Assembly: GCA_948474755.1 (NCBI GenBank)
Contig: CAOLHI010000932.1
Span: forward strand, 124,001-188,000
Source: Ctenosaura bakeri
Lineage: Eukaryota; Chordata; Lepidosauria; Squamata; Iguanidae
DNA: 64,000 nt
Reading direction: 5' to 3'
Within the stretch, counting starts at the first letter, position 1. Each line of letters opens with the position of its first letter. The notes beneath the pieces were generated by a model. It was not told the origin of the DNA, ran no database searches, and saw nothing but the letters and a program-made list of their open reading frames with translations. Both the position numbers and the translations under genes were made by a program. This document shows, piece after piece, positions 1 to 13,300 of this stretch.

Positions 1-2163
1 ACCCACACTCATTCACCTCAGTCCCCTCCCTTTCAAGTTCTACTTCCAATATCGCTGCAGCTCTTCAGGAAAAAAAATAATTTGCCTGAGGATACTGGGG
101 TCATTTTGTCCTGCAGTGCTCCAGGCAGTAGAGAGAAGAAGGACCCTCCTCCACTTTGCTTCATTTCAAAGCAATAGACCCACTGCTGCTACTCTAGCTT
201 TGTTGTTGAGCACAGTTTAAAGGAAAGAGTAGCTGGAGTGGACCTCTGGATTAAGTTCTGCTCCAAGCTAGAAAAGAATCTAGGGCTCCCAATACCATTT
301 CTTGGGGGCAAACCTTATGTAGCTGCACAACTCATATAGGCCTCTAAGATAAACTAACTTCAATGGCATCTCCATTTCAAGTGCCTTCCATAATGGTATC
401 TAGCATGGCTGCTGATAATGAGATATATTTCACTAAGTGATTACCGTAGAAACAAAATGTCTTGCAACTCCTTACAGGGAAACACACAGGAGGGAGAGGT
501 GTAAGAACTGGGTTTGAAATACTTCAAGGTTAGTTTACTATTATTGACCTGAAGCATTGTAATGGGACAGTCTTTACAACATATTAAGAGAAAATATGGT
601 TGTCTATCTCAATTTGTAACAATGAAACCAAATTAAGGCCATGGTGCAGCCCACATTAAGTACTTTTAAGCTCTATTGTTTTAAATGGGAGATGGATTTA
701 AGTATGTGCTTTAGCTCTTACAGTCAAATTAATGGGATTAAATGTTTGGCTTTGCCTGGACTATGCCCTAATTTAATGTATCTGGCTGGGTGATTTTCAG
801 TTATGGGGAAATGTCAGCATGATAGCCTTTTCTGTTTCACAACAATGTAAACAAAGTTGCTTTATCCATTATGTTACTTTTAAATGCAATTTGCTTTTCA
901 GTTACCTGAATCCATCTTGATTCGTGTCAGTGAGATGGCAAGTCCCCCATTCTGGCATGGATTCTGAATGCAAGCATTAATAGGTGTGCTACAGTCTCGA
1001 CCCTATCAAGAAAAAGTTCATAAAAATGATTAATACTTAACTTTCCATGCAGAAGCTTACTCACTGTCTCCCTTTACCTTCATTTTCTCTGGCAAACACA
1101 AAGGATACAGACTTCTGAACTGAATCATCAGTTCCTGTTCTATGAAACCAACCCCCTCCTCCACTCCAAAACAGTATTTTGAAAAAAGAAGCACAAACAG
1201 ACAAGTTCTTAGTTTTTTGGAACCGCCAGACACAGAGTAGTCATTTAATTACTTTTTTTATGAATATATACTTCCTGTGCACTAACACATTTATATAATA
1301 TTAAGTAACAAGAATAAGAAATAAAAGAAATGAACATATGTAAATACATAGACACACATTTCTCAACAAAGCAGTATGCAAAGAAACACTATAAGTAAGC
1401 ATGCTTATTTAAAATAAAGAGGTACTATTGACTTCAATCACAGCATCTGTCAACTTTCTAGTGATATATACCTGTCTGTGGAGGGAAAGAGTGTTCTGGA
1501 CCTACAGAGCTTTGGTAGCATGAAGAAAAGTATTTTTTTTCTTATGCTCTTAAACAGACAACTGCCAGTTACTTTCTTCTGAAATGCATGGACTTCATCA
1601 GTGAAGAAGTATTTCCAGTAACAACAGTCTAGTTAAATAAAGTGTTTCAGAATACCTTAGCAGAGTACTCCTAGCTTCATTTAGAAGGCAGTTGCAGGAC
1701 TTCAGGAAGTAGTGTAAGTGATCCTTCGCAAATGGAAGCAGAGGTATACTGGCAAAACAACTATCCTGCTGGAAATACTTTAGTATATCAAAGGATGTGT
1801 TCTGTCTGGTATGTCCTATCAATAATCTATCAACCAATAGATTGAAAAAACAAAACAGGGCATGGTAGAAGTGGGTAAAAATGCCACATCCAAATCTTCA
1901 TCTTCTTGTCACATCTTTTAAAAAAATGCCAGATCTGAGGCAGTCTTAGGCAATGCCCTCCCATTAACTAATAGTAGGAAAGATGAAATAAAAGCTGCTG
2001 TCCCTTACATCCTGATCTGGCTACAGTGATTTAGGTATGGAAAGGTTGTGTTGGTTGTTCCATATCTCCTCACACTTCACTATTTATAAATGAATGGTGG
2101 GGCTGCTTTGTTACTATCTTTGTATTTTCAGGCAGTGTATATTCAAGAGAGCATACAAGAGAG

Positions 2164-2421
2164 ACAGTATGGTGTAGCATACTGGATTTATTGTTGGACA
2201 AGGACTCCAGGAGACCAGGGTTTGATTCCTTGCTAGGTCATCAAAACCAATTGAGTGACCATGGGCAAGTCAGACTCAGCATCAGAGGAAGGCCATGGCT
2301 AATCTCCACTGAACAAATCTTGCCAATAAAACCCTGCCAATAAAACCCTGTGATAGGTTTGCCTTAGGGCTGAAGTGACTTGAAGGCACAAAACAATAAC
2401 AACAGAAACAACAACAACAAC
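2164..2421 (+). repeat. tRNA-derived squamate SINE
   Basis: The head has a tRNA-like A box (GTATGGTGTAGCATACTGG) and a B box around GGGTTTGATTCCT. The body carries the conserved modules GGGCAAGTCA, CAGAGGAAGG, GAACAAATCTTGCC, GTGATAGGTTTGCCTTAGGG and GACTTGAAGGCAC, and the element ends in an AAC-rich tail. A short tandem duplication (CCAATAAAACCCTG) sits at about 2322-2350. The family name is not certain. Confidence 0.8.
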
Positions 2422-3759
2422 ACATGCCCAAGAAACCTGCAGGGCATTTGTTATATGAAAGAAACAATAAAATATACATCTTGATTAGTTCTCTGTCTCT
2501 GAAAGTGGGAAATCTTTCAAAGCATGAAAACTTCTCTGTTCTGTTCAAAATTATGTTCATAGTTATTGAATTACAGTGAGTTTATGAAGAGTTTAAAGTT
2601 GATTGAAATATATGCCAATATAAATATTTTCCAGGATAAAGAACATATATGAGCAGTATAATAATGATGAAGACATTTCCTGCAGCTTTTGATACAGCTA
2701 ATTTTAGTTGGTTGTAAACTAAATAAGTGTAATAAAATCCTGTTATAAAGGTTTCTGCAAGCCTTCCTTCTTTAGAGAGGCCATCCACCTTTTATTTATA
2801 AAGGTTAGTCTCCTTTACTATATCCATTGTTCACCACCTTGGAGACAGAGAAAGGTCTGAGACAGATAATGGCAGCAGGGTTACCATCTTGCTGGTAAAC
2901 GTGGGCACTACTTAGATTCTGGGCTTACTTGAAGCAAGGGTGTTTATCATTTGAAGGAGAAAATGACTACCAAGCCAACCAAGGAGCATGTCCATATGAC
3001 TCAATACTTATTTGTAGAGCATTTCCTTGAAGGGATACAGGCACAGATTCCTCTTGTTCCTCAGTTCTAGGAACACAGCAATACACAGATAGCAGTATTT
3101 CTAATTAAAATTTCCAAATGCTATCTTTGAACTTAAGCAACTATACTACCTAACAATACTTCTCATACATTTTACACTTTTAATATATACACTACTGGCT
3201 GGAATTCAAAGTGCCAAACACACATCACCTCACTTTTACATGTCAGCATCAGTGTGCTGAAGACGTAAGGCAGCTATGGTTTGAGAAATCTTTCCTTTTC
3301 TCTTGCTGAAGATAACATTTTGAAGTCTTTGTTAAGACAGCTACAGGAAATGATGGAATATGAGGTGCTGGAATGTGTCAGTGTGTGTTTTGGGAACTGT
3401 GTCTGTCAAGAGTGACAGTTTGCTGAGGTTCTTCTTCGTGAATATGTTTTCTATGTGCTTTAAACCATCTGGGGAAGGGTGTGGAGTACGTCTTGGGAGA
3501 ATGAAAGCAGAGTAGGGAGCAAGGCTTGGAGGCTCATTTTTTGGAGGCTCACTAACCTGGAATCGTGTTTATTTTTGTTTTCCAACGTAAGTGGCCTTAT
3601 TATCTAGGCCTAGTGCAGGTTCATTTGTGCAAATCTCCCACTCCCCCATAACAATTGCATCATCCAAGGCAATGTGTTAGTCTCATTGAAGTGTACCCCT
3701 ACCTGGCTACTTTTGGAAGCTACATAATCAGATCATATAGTCACTATGTTTGCCAGTGT

Positions 3760-4635
3760 ACTTCCAAGTCCAATTTAAAGTGCTGCTGATTATCTTTAAA
3801 GTTTTGAATGGCTTGTGTTTATAGCTTTATGCCATAAATTACTTTCTAGAGTGATAAGCTGTAACCTTTTTCGTTTGTTAACTGTCCAAGGTCAAGAAGC
3901 AGAGAAGTCAATCAGAAGCCAGAACAACAAATCAGGCAGAGGGATGCACTGAGGAATGGGCAAGATTTGTTTCCAAACATAAAAGAAATCAAGGCTGAGT
4001 CTCTGAACTGGCAAGGGCACAGATTCCATGAACAGTGTAGGATGTTACTTCTAGCTCTGAAGTATCTTTATTTAATTTGTCTCATCTAAAGAAGCTGAGG
4101 GAGGGCAGCTAGGGTAGTTCCAACTGAGCTGCATATATTTTTGGTCTCCCTCTGTGCAAGGCCATTCCCGAAATGCTCTTACAATTCTTCCTTTTCAGAG
4201 GGAGGTGCAACAATTTGAAGGACAGACTGTATCTGTTTGAAGTCCTACCCTGTTCATGTATCTGCTAGTAAGATCTAAGAGGCTGGTGAACACAGCTGCA
4301 CAGAGCATTTTGTGTGGCTGCCCTATTCTTACAGAGGGACACCTGGCTCTGTCCTTGATTCTTTTTAAAAAGCAGTTTTTAAAACTTGATGTTTTATTCT
4401 GCTTTTAATTTATTCTGATCTGTATAATACATTTTACATATTATGGTTCTAACTGCTAATGAAACGTTAATGTTATTTGAAATGAATCAAAGAATGATTT
4501 GATTGTGCATCATTCTATTTATTTGAAATGATACATATATGGAAACAGGGTCTTGTTTTTATTCTGTAAACTGCCTTGAGAAGGATTTTATTTGCAAAGA
4601 AAGTACACAGCCTTTTTAAATAAGTAAATAACCAC
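3760..4635 (+). repeat. Degenerate L2-like LINE 3' region
   Basis: Phrases such as AATTTAAAGTGCTGCTGAT and TTGAATGGCTTG near 3773-3812, and a tail with CTGTAAACTGCCTTGAGAAGG near 4567, resemble the 3' part of an L2/CR1-clade LINE. The body between is heavily decayed and I cannot set exact ends. Confidence 0.4.
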
Positions 4636-5879
4636 AGGAGTTGACAAAATTTAATAGATGGGCATGACAGGCTTGGTAAAGGATGACTTTTACTTCATTT
4701 TAGAAACGAATGCTTTCCGAATGTGCTTTATAAATGAAGTTTTCAAATAGTTATATATTCAGTTCCCTATATTTAAGATGCACTTGTAAAAAAAACGTGG
4801 TCACCATGCATAGATTTGTGGGATCAAATATTCCATATATCACCAGTGCTAAGTTTATATAGGTTAGGAGAGAAGGACAGAACTCTTTTCTCCCTACTCC
4901 AGGACATTTCCAATTATAGAATGCAATTATATTTTGTTAAAGAGAGAGAAATCCTACAGCTCCAATCACACAACCATTACTTGGAAATAGAGCCCCTTGA
5001 ATTTAGCATGACCTATTTCCAAATAAAATATGTGCAGGGCTGGATTACAATGGTGTGAACGTAAGAGGAATATATCATCCCACTATAAGAGGAATATATG
5101 TCTGTCTCTGTCTATCAATATATCTAGCTAACTAGCTGTTGGGTGATATGAAATCTTATGATGTTATTTCAAAGACAGTTGTGTAAGAAAAGGATAAAGT
5201 CATCTATTTGCATATTGAATCATCACTGATTAGGCTTTGAAGCTATAATCTGTAAATCACTTTAATAAGCCATAGCTGAGGATCTTATAATTGCCATTCA
5301 ATGCATGATAGATTCATTGCTAATCCTGGCAGGGAACACTGGCACATTCAGCATTCTACCATACCACTGTATCTAGAGTCGCCACATGCCTTTGGTAACA
5401 CAATTCAAATACATCTGATTTCCAGCTGGACCACCACAATAATGATCCATTGTTCAATTATTCAGTAACAGTGGCTTTTATCTTGTTTCCAAAGCATATA
5501 AACATTTTCACACAGATAAAGAGGGTTAACACAGGAATGCTTGACATGAAAAATATATTTGTGAGTCCTACAACCAAAAACACCTCCTTCTTATACCACT
5601 TCAGAGGTCATTCCTAAAAATCAGGTTAGTAGAGTAACTGGTGTTCAAATAATGGATTTGAGTAGCATAGAAAACCCAATCACTACATAAAGAGTAACTA
5701 GTATGGGTAGCAGGACTGGGGAAGACCTCTCTCTGAGGCCTTTAAGAACAAGTCAGAAAAATTAATACTGGGCTGGGTAGACTAGCGATATGGTCCAGCA
5801 AAATGCAACTTCAGGTTTCCAGCCTTTTTCCTTGTCTCTCTTCAAAACATTCCTGAGAGATTATGATGGTGATGATACT

Positions 5880-5912
5880 GATCATCATCATCATCATCAC
5901 CATCACCATCAT
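5880..5912 (+). repeat. (ATC)n microsatellite
   Basis: About ten ATC/ACC units in a row, slightly interrupted. Confidence 0.85.
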
Positions 5913-7234
5913 CTCTGTTTATACCCCCATTTAAAATACATAATATGACCACTAAGGGTCTATTCACACATGTTTTAGTGGAAGAATTGCACGTGGCACA
6001 TCTGAATTCCAGTATGTCTAAACAAAGTTTTACGCTACCCTCCCCCCATAATTTTTATGTAGAAGAAGACTTTTACAGTGAAGATGTGCCATCTTTATTG
6101 TCAGTTCTGATGTGGATTGATATTGGTCTTCTTATTTTTTTCTCTATTCCTCCCTTCTTCCCCTTCACTTTTATGTATGGTTAAGCACTAATGTGCTCAT
6201 CGAGGAGCAGGGAAACATCCAAGTCACATAACAACTAAGTCACCCACTGTTTAGCTGTAAGTGGAACCATCATCTCACAGTCTTTTGTCCACTAGATCCT
6301 GCTGAATAACTTCAGCACTCCAACATCAGTCTTATCAATGACAACTTTCATCTGAGACAAAAGATATATGTCTGAGGACTTGCAACTTCTATTATTCTGA
6401 ATTATTAAACATACTAGATTTTTAAAATAATAACTGCTGTGTGATCAATTTAATCATTTCAAGTCTCTTGCCCAGTTATTAGGGTCCTGCCACCCCAGTG
6501 ATGTAGCAATTCACTCTTTGATATAAGATTTTCTTCACATCCACATCAAACAAGGAACAACAAATACTGAGAGGGCAGATTTAGGACAATTTATCAAGGT
6601 AAAGGAAATAGCTTCCAGATGGATAGCCACATTTGCTGATGGCTAGTGAAAAGGAAGCAAGGTATTGTTACTGAATTAGCATGACACTCTGGTAGAGCAC
6701 AGCTTGGTACAAAGTGCTCCTTTCATATGGTTCACATTTGAACTTGTCAAATGTCACTTTTGTTCAAAAATCTGTGGCAAAACGTCAGGTAGTGTGTGTG
6801 TGAGCTTATTCAGTTTCTTCCAAGTCTCTTGTATTAATTGCTCTTGTGCTTGCATCTTGTTCTTTGCTCTACCCTGTCCAGCCTTACAATATGCATCCAC
6901 TCCACCCATCAATCTCTGTCATCAGAATTAGGCACGTATGGAAGCATCAGTACTTTTGGATTACAGCATTAACCTACAGAGTGAATCAAAGACTGTGAAA
7001 CATATTTAAAATGTATTTGCATTGTGCACATTAGAGTAGTATTTTCCCCTGGCTGGTCATTCAGAGATAAAGCAGGGTGCCTGCGTTCTTTCTAGGGGAC
7101 AGCATATTCCATATTAGCCACTGTCAAATGCATACGCTTACTGTGGGTTGTTCTCCATAAATGTAATCTCCACTATCACATTAACAGTACTCAAGGAGCC
7201 ATTGTAACTTAAGTCCATGCAGCTGTTATCATAC

Positions 7235-7359
7235 CTTGTAGCCAAATGGGCAAGTGCATCGGTAAAACTCCACCGGATCATTATTGCAAGTCCCATTATT
7301 TTTACAGGGATTGGATAGACAAGGATTACACTTTGACGCAATACTGATATCAACAGCCC
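7235..7359 (-). CDS. SLIT3: SLIT3 exon: start of first EGF repeat
   Basis: The exon is 125 nt, phase 1 in and phase 0 out, with acceptor GGTCTCTTTTCAG and donor GTATGATA, the weakest donor seen here. It encodes the short linker [10 protein letters not shown] and then most of EGF1: [31 protein letters not shown]. An NGT sequon is present. The last EGF residues (G-x-x-C) must come from the next exon, which I could not find in 1-7234. The residues look closer to SLIT2 than mammalian SLIT3 does here; see the findings. Confidence 0.94.
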
Positions 7360-10300
7360 CTGAAAAGAGACCAAGATAACAATTATTGCCAGTCATTGCA
7401 GATAGAAGTAAACATGTCTGCTGAAATTTAAAGTATTTTTCTTGTATTATATATTGTGCACTATTCAGTGGCTGCCTCTACAGTTAGTCCCCAAATATGG
7501 TCATCAGAGGAATTATCATATATATTCATTTCACTTTATTTTTTAATTAATTTTTATTAAAAATTTTAATGAAAAAACAATAAAAAACCCCTCCCCGCTT
7601 CCAGACGTCAATTTTCCCAGTTGAATCTGAGTTTAACATTCCATTCCATATAAATATTCCATTCCGTACACTATCTCTATTTTATAACAATCGTATACAA
7701 TTACTTTTAGCTTATATGTAACTATTGACATTTTATCTTTTACCACCTCATTTTGTCTTCCTCCTTTCTCACAGCTTTTCTTTCTTTCCCCTTATTTCAT
7801 TCTTTTATCCAATTCAATATCTCTCACCATTCTCTTTCAAAGCCCTGGATTGGCTTATTTTTAAGTAAAAAGGTTAACTTTTCTGTCGCTACCATATCCA
7901 GGACTCTGAATTTCCATTCTCTTATATCAATATATTTTCCTTCTTTCCAACGTTGAGCATAAGTCAATCTTGCTGCAGTTATTATATATAACAATGTCTT
8001 TTGATGAGATCTTATTTCTCTTTGTTGCCCTGACATATTCAACAAATAAAGTTCTGGCTTCATTTCAAAGTTTAACCCATACATTCTTTGAATTTCACCA
8101 TGTATTTCTTTCCAAAACTTCTTTGCTATTTTGCAGGTCCACCACATATGAAAAAAGATCCCTCTTTCTCATCACATTTCCAACATTTTCCATTCCCATT
8201 TCTTGTTATTTTTTTCAGTTTTACAGGTGTCATGTACCATCTATATAACATTTTATAAAAATTTTCTCTTAAATTCAAACTTGATGTAAATTTTACATCT
8301 GTCTTCCATGCCCTCACCCATGTATCCAACTCAATTGGATGTCCTATATTTTGAGCCCATCTAACCATGTTATTTTTAACAGTTTCTGGTTCCATTTCTC
8401 TTTGTCACAATATTTTGTAAAATATTCATTTCACTTTAGAAATGTTTGTAATCCCAGTTTTTCATGGTACCATTTTTTTAACTGAAAGAAAAACTAAGGA
8501 GCCACAGGTCAGATACTTATTTCAATAGAATCTGAATTGAAATAAGGAATGTGCATGGGCATGGAGACTTTTATAGACCACCTGAAAGATTTACAGCATT
8601 CTCTTCAACAGTAAAGTGAGTAGCTTCACACTGACCAGTGGGACAGAGAAACGGAACACTCACAGATGAGAGAGGGAGAAATTCTTAAGTTGCCTGACAA
8701 ATATTAGGTGAAAACTTGATTAAACATTGTACTAGGGAAACAAAAACTTGAAAATGACACATTCATTCCCTTTAGGTTGGTGTGGAACTCTGACAAAGAG
8801 GTGGAAGATGCTTCTAAGTGTACAAATGGCCATTAGACTTAAGGAAGGAAGGTGCTTTGTACTTGTTTCCCTGTGGTCTAGAGCTTAAAAGATGGTGGAA
8901 GATGGGACACCAGGCATCCATCCCTTGAAGTCAATTCTCTGTTTCTTCTGGATCATCTGATGTTGACAGAGTTCTGCTCTCTCAACACAAAATGTCTTGT
9001 ATATGTTCAGGGATTCTAGGACCACTGTAGCACTATAGCGGTAGGAATAAACCACAAGTGCCATAGCCAAAGAAACAGCTGATTTAGATACATGACCCAT
9101 TTCACTGCAGCCAGAATATAGATTTCTGAGATCTTTTTTCTGTATTATTACAATAACTAAAGAAGAGTTTCTGGGGTCCTTGAAGCATAACATGGTATGA
9201 CTAAATGGCAGTAACACCATACCAGTGTAGATTAGATCTTGTTATTAGGTCTGACATTTATGCAAATTTATTTTCCAGTATAGTATTTGGAGTGTCATGT
9301 TTCTTATTTACAAATGGTAAGCAGATCCTTTTCAATATGATTTTGTCTTCTTGGCAGACTAAAAAAAAAAAAAGACTGCAAATGTAAACAGTAATTAAAA
9401 ACATAAAAACACATCAAAACAAACACACACAGAGAAGAGAGCCTCATAGGATGTTGCAAAAAGAAAACTATTCAATTTGGAAAACACATGTGCGTCTGTT
9501 TTAATCTCAGCAAACTGTTTGAAATGTAAGCGGCTGTTTGCTTGATGCAATTATGTTGTATTATGTCTATCTTCAAACTAACGTAAATGTTAGGACAGAT
9601 ATGCGTATAGATATGCCTATAGATATGAAAACCAAAAGTGTTCAAAGTCTGAAGGCCTCAGTAGCTTCCCATTTAAGAAAATATTCCCACCATGATTTTT
9701 TTCAGGTAACAATAACTGTTAATTTAATCAAGAAAGGCTGAGTACAGTTTCAGCACTTTAACACATTACAAACAGGAGACCATCCTCATGGTAGTGATGC
9801 CAGTGATGGCTATTTCCTGAGAAGTACCACTGCTCAGCATCTATATTAATCATACGTAATACATCCAAAAGGTCCCACATTCAACCCCTTGCATCTCCAG
9901 TTAAAAGCATCAGATGATATGAAAGACTGGGAATTTCTGTAGAGCCCCCTCCAGACAGAGTAAGCAATACTGAACCTGAGAGCTGGTGTAAGGCAGCATT
10001 ACATGCATGTAATTTAACTGACAGAGAGTATGCTGACCATCAAAAGCTTGCACCTACCTTTACACTGGAAGTGGTGGGTTGGTGTTGTTAGCAACAGCCT
10101 GTCAGCCATGTCATCTGGGGTGCTGCATCGTGCAATTCCTGGCTCTTTGTAGCCTGCTTTCACCCACTCAGAAAGCCAGCGCAAGTTGCAGTCACAGTGC
10201 AAAGGGTTGGTACCAAGTGCTCTGAAGGTTAAAAGATATAAATATATACAATCAATCCATGTGGTTGTTCAGAGGGTCCCTAAAATTCTTTGCCCAATTT

Positions 10301-13300
10301 GAAAATACTTTAATACAATTACATGTTCAAATATACAGGCACACCTCGGTTAACAAAGCCTCTGACAAAGAAGCTACTTTTTACGAACTCTTTTTACAGG
10401 AGCCCAGCCCATTTTCTTGTCTTCTATCCAGCTGGATTTTTTTTTGGGGGGGGACATTGGGAGGATGGTGAAGGAAGGCTGGAGTAAAATAGATCTCCAA
10501 TGTTGGATTGCAGTAAAAATGCATCTGCAGCAGAAAAACGCAACAAAGCCAGAGCTGGGAAAGAATGGGATTCTACTCAAGGTGATCCTACTGTAGCTGT
10601 GTGAGCTTATGTACACTAGGCAAGGTAAGAACCCCTTACTGAGCATTTCTGAAAAGCAAAACAGGGGGGGAAAGGTGGAGGGAGAACTGATTAGACTGCC
10701 TCACCAGCTACCTGGCATGTTGAAAAAGCATAGATTTTTAAGTTTTGCCAGCAAAACAGAAAATCATAATAAAAGTGGAGGCTGTTGAAAGAAAAAAAAA
10801 TTCATCATGGGATGTATTTTGGAAGATGCTTTCAAGTAGTCTGTAAAAGGTTCAAAATGTTTTTGTTTACTTACAGAAGGCTTACCTGACCTGATTCTTT
10901 TCTCATGTGCATAATGTTAGTTTTGAATAAAAGGTCTGCTGAAAGAGATTGAACTGCTTTTCCTTTCGGTGTGATAAGAACCTATCCCTATTCTTTCCAT
11001 GTCATTTCTAAATCTGGTACTAAAGTTTCTGTTAAAGAAGTAAAACCCAGAAACACATCTACTTCAATAACTGAGGTATACCTGTAAGTGATTGGAAGAA
11101 AAGTATCTAATTTTCATGGTTCATCTCTGATACGCTATTTGGGCAGTATCAGCACCTCATTTCTCTTTCTTCCATCCTTTCAACAAAGCTCCCTGTCTTA
11201 CTTCTATGGACATTACAAAAGCAGTGCTATCTAAACTGGTGGGCCATGGACCACAGGCTATTTATTGCCTACTCCTTTTCAGCAAGTTTCCATGAAAGAA
11301 ACAAACAAATGTAACTCAATGGACACAAATATGGCGCTAGACCTTTGGACACTGAGAGAAAAAAACAAACAAAAACACCTGCCAGTCAGCTATACCAAAC
11401 AGGTTAACAAGCACCAGTGTAGAGGACTATCCATGTTCTAAAATTAGAAAGATCTTAGAAGCAGAAGCCCACACAGGGATACCCTAAAGCATAAAGGAAA
11501 GGAATTTTTGTTTTTTATACTTGACGTTATGTATATAACTGAGGTGGTAATTAACCTCTTCTCTCTCTTTCATGCAAGGAAAATATTCCAAGGGGATATC
11601 AGGATATTGGCTGATCCCCAGGAATACAGTGAAATAAGGTGAGAAAAACACTATTTCACACCAAAGCCTATTAATCGTTTCACAAGGTCTTTTTCCTTTC
11701 CTTTCCATTCCCTAATCTCCATTAGTTGGCAAGCTGCCCAAGCTAAACTCAGTCTGTAAAGCACTATGGCTCCCATTTTACTATAGGGGATAGAACAGGC
11801 TTGTGTATTACAACCACCTCTTACAGAACTTTTCCATGCTTTTCTATCAAAAAATTTGATTTCCTGCTTGCTGTAGTTCCTCACCTTCTTGGCTGTTTTT
11901 CAATCGCCACAACACATAACAAGTCACTAATGTTGTGTCTTAATAATTCATATCCTATCACAAGATCAGGTTGACTATTTTAAATACCCAGATTTATCCT
12001 CATGATGCCAAGTAAAGGATTATGTGAGCTTGATAATATTCTGGGCGGATATTAGTTACTTAATTCATTGCTTTTTTTTGTAATTTGATATTTCCTGTTT
12101 TGTACAGTGCAATCTTGTAAATAACTGCACAAAAGTAAACACCACTGAGTGGAAAAGAATTATTCCCATGCAACTGTACAGGATTTCAGTCCACATGTAT
12201 TTGTAAGTAAGTCTCATTGAATTCAATGAAGCTTATAAATGGATAAAGGATTGCAGCCTTGATGAAGTAACCCACCCTTCCTTCCTTCCTTCCTTCCTTC
12301 CTTCGCTCGCTCTATATCTGCTTCAGGTCAAACCATTTGTTCCTAGCTGATGCAGAGAACATCATGGCATTGGGCTTGGCAGGCAGATATATTCACTGTG
12401 AGGTTCACTTTGACTTCTAAGAGAAAGTCCAAGTGAGTTAACAAGAAATGAATGCCTAATTACTAGACATAGTGTTGAAAAGTTTTAAGAAATATCTCAG
12501 TCCATCTACCATTTATAATTTTAGTGTAACATAACCTGAATTAATTAGAATAGAAACTCCTACAAACCCAAGAAGAATATTTTAGGACACTACTCTAAAG
12601 ACAGAAGGCAATGAGCTCTGTGATCTTAGACTAGCTTTGACATTATGTTTTCACTCCACAGGAGTGCTTAGCACTGGTTCCTGTGGAGGAAAAAACATGA
12701 AGTTGAGTTCAGCCCCTAGAGAGAAGGTTAAGAAATTGTTTACACCTCAAAAAAGAGAGGAAAAAAGAAGGAAAGAAAATAATTTTGGATGGTGACTTTT
12801 TCCATTAGAGATAACACATATCATTTCTGAAAATATAGTTCCAGCTAAAACTTTTCTTGGGGTGGTGGTGGAAAACAGATGGAATACTGACAGATGAAAT
12901 TCCACTAATGTTGTTGATTTAATTCCACAGACGTGACTGATTAAACATCTCTGCCCTAGACAAATTCATGCTGAGAGTTCATGAGTTGAATTACTGGCAG
13001 GGGTTCATCCATCAAAATTAAATAAGTGAAATAGAAACATTTCCTTAAAGGGGCCAAATTTATATCCCCATTTATAAATTCATACAGACTTTGACCTACT
13101 ATCTATGAGTAGAGATGCACACTCACACACTCAACTCTAGAATTCTATACACATTTAATTACACATTTTGATAAATTAAATACAGTACATTAAGAGTGAA
13201 ATGGAACAATGGAAATTTCACGTTTATTCATTTATTACTTCCAAGATGAAAACTGCTTCAGAGGTGGCACAGATTTACAAGAGTACCATTCTTTGCACTC

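Larger units (their letters stand above)
1..7234 (-). other. SLIT3 intron (3' of EGF1 exon), incomplete
   Basis: No coding exon was recognised in this stretch. It contains a tRNA-derived SINE at 2164-2421, a decayed LINE-like 3' region at about 3760-4635 and an (ATC)n microsatellite near 5880-5912. The rest is unique-looking AT-rich DNA. The next exon, expected to begin G-[KQ]-D-C, was not seen on the minus strand and should lie left of the window. Confidence 0.7.

Noticed and set aside
2164..2240. A tRNA gene
   Set aside because: A and B boxes are present, but there is no cloverleaf with a plausible acceptor stem and the sequence continues into a SINE body.
1..7234. The next SLIT3 EGF exon
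   Set aside because: No minus-strand segment with a G-x-D-C start, EGF cysteine spacing and splice sites was found. It should lie left of the window.
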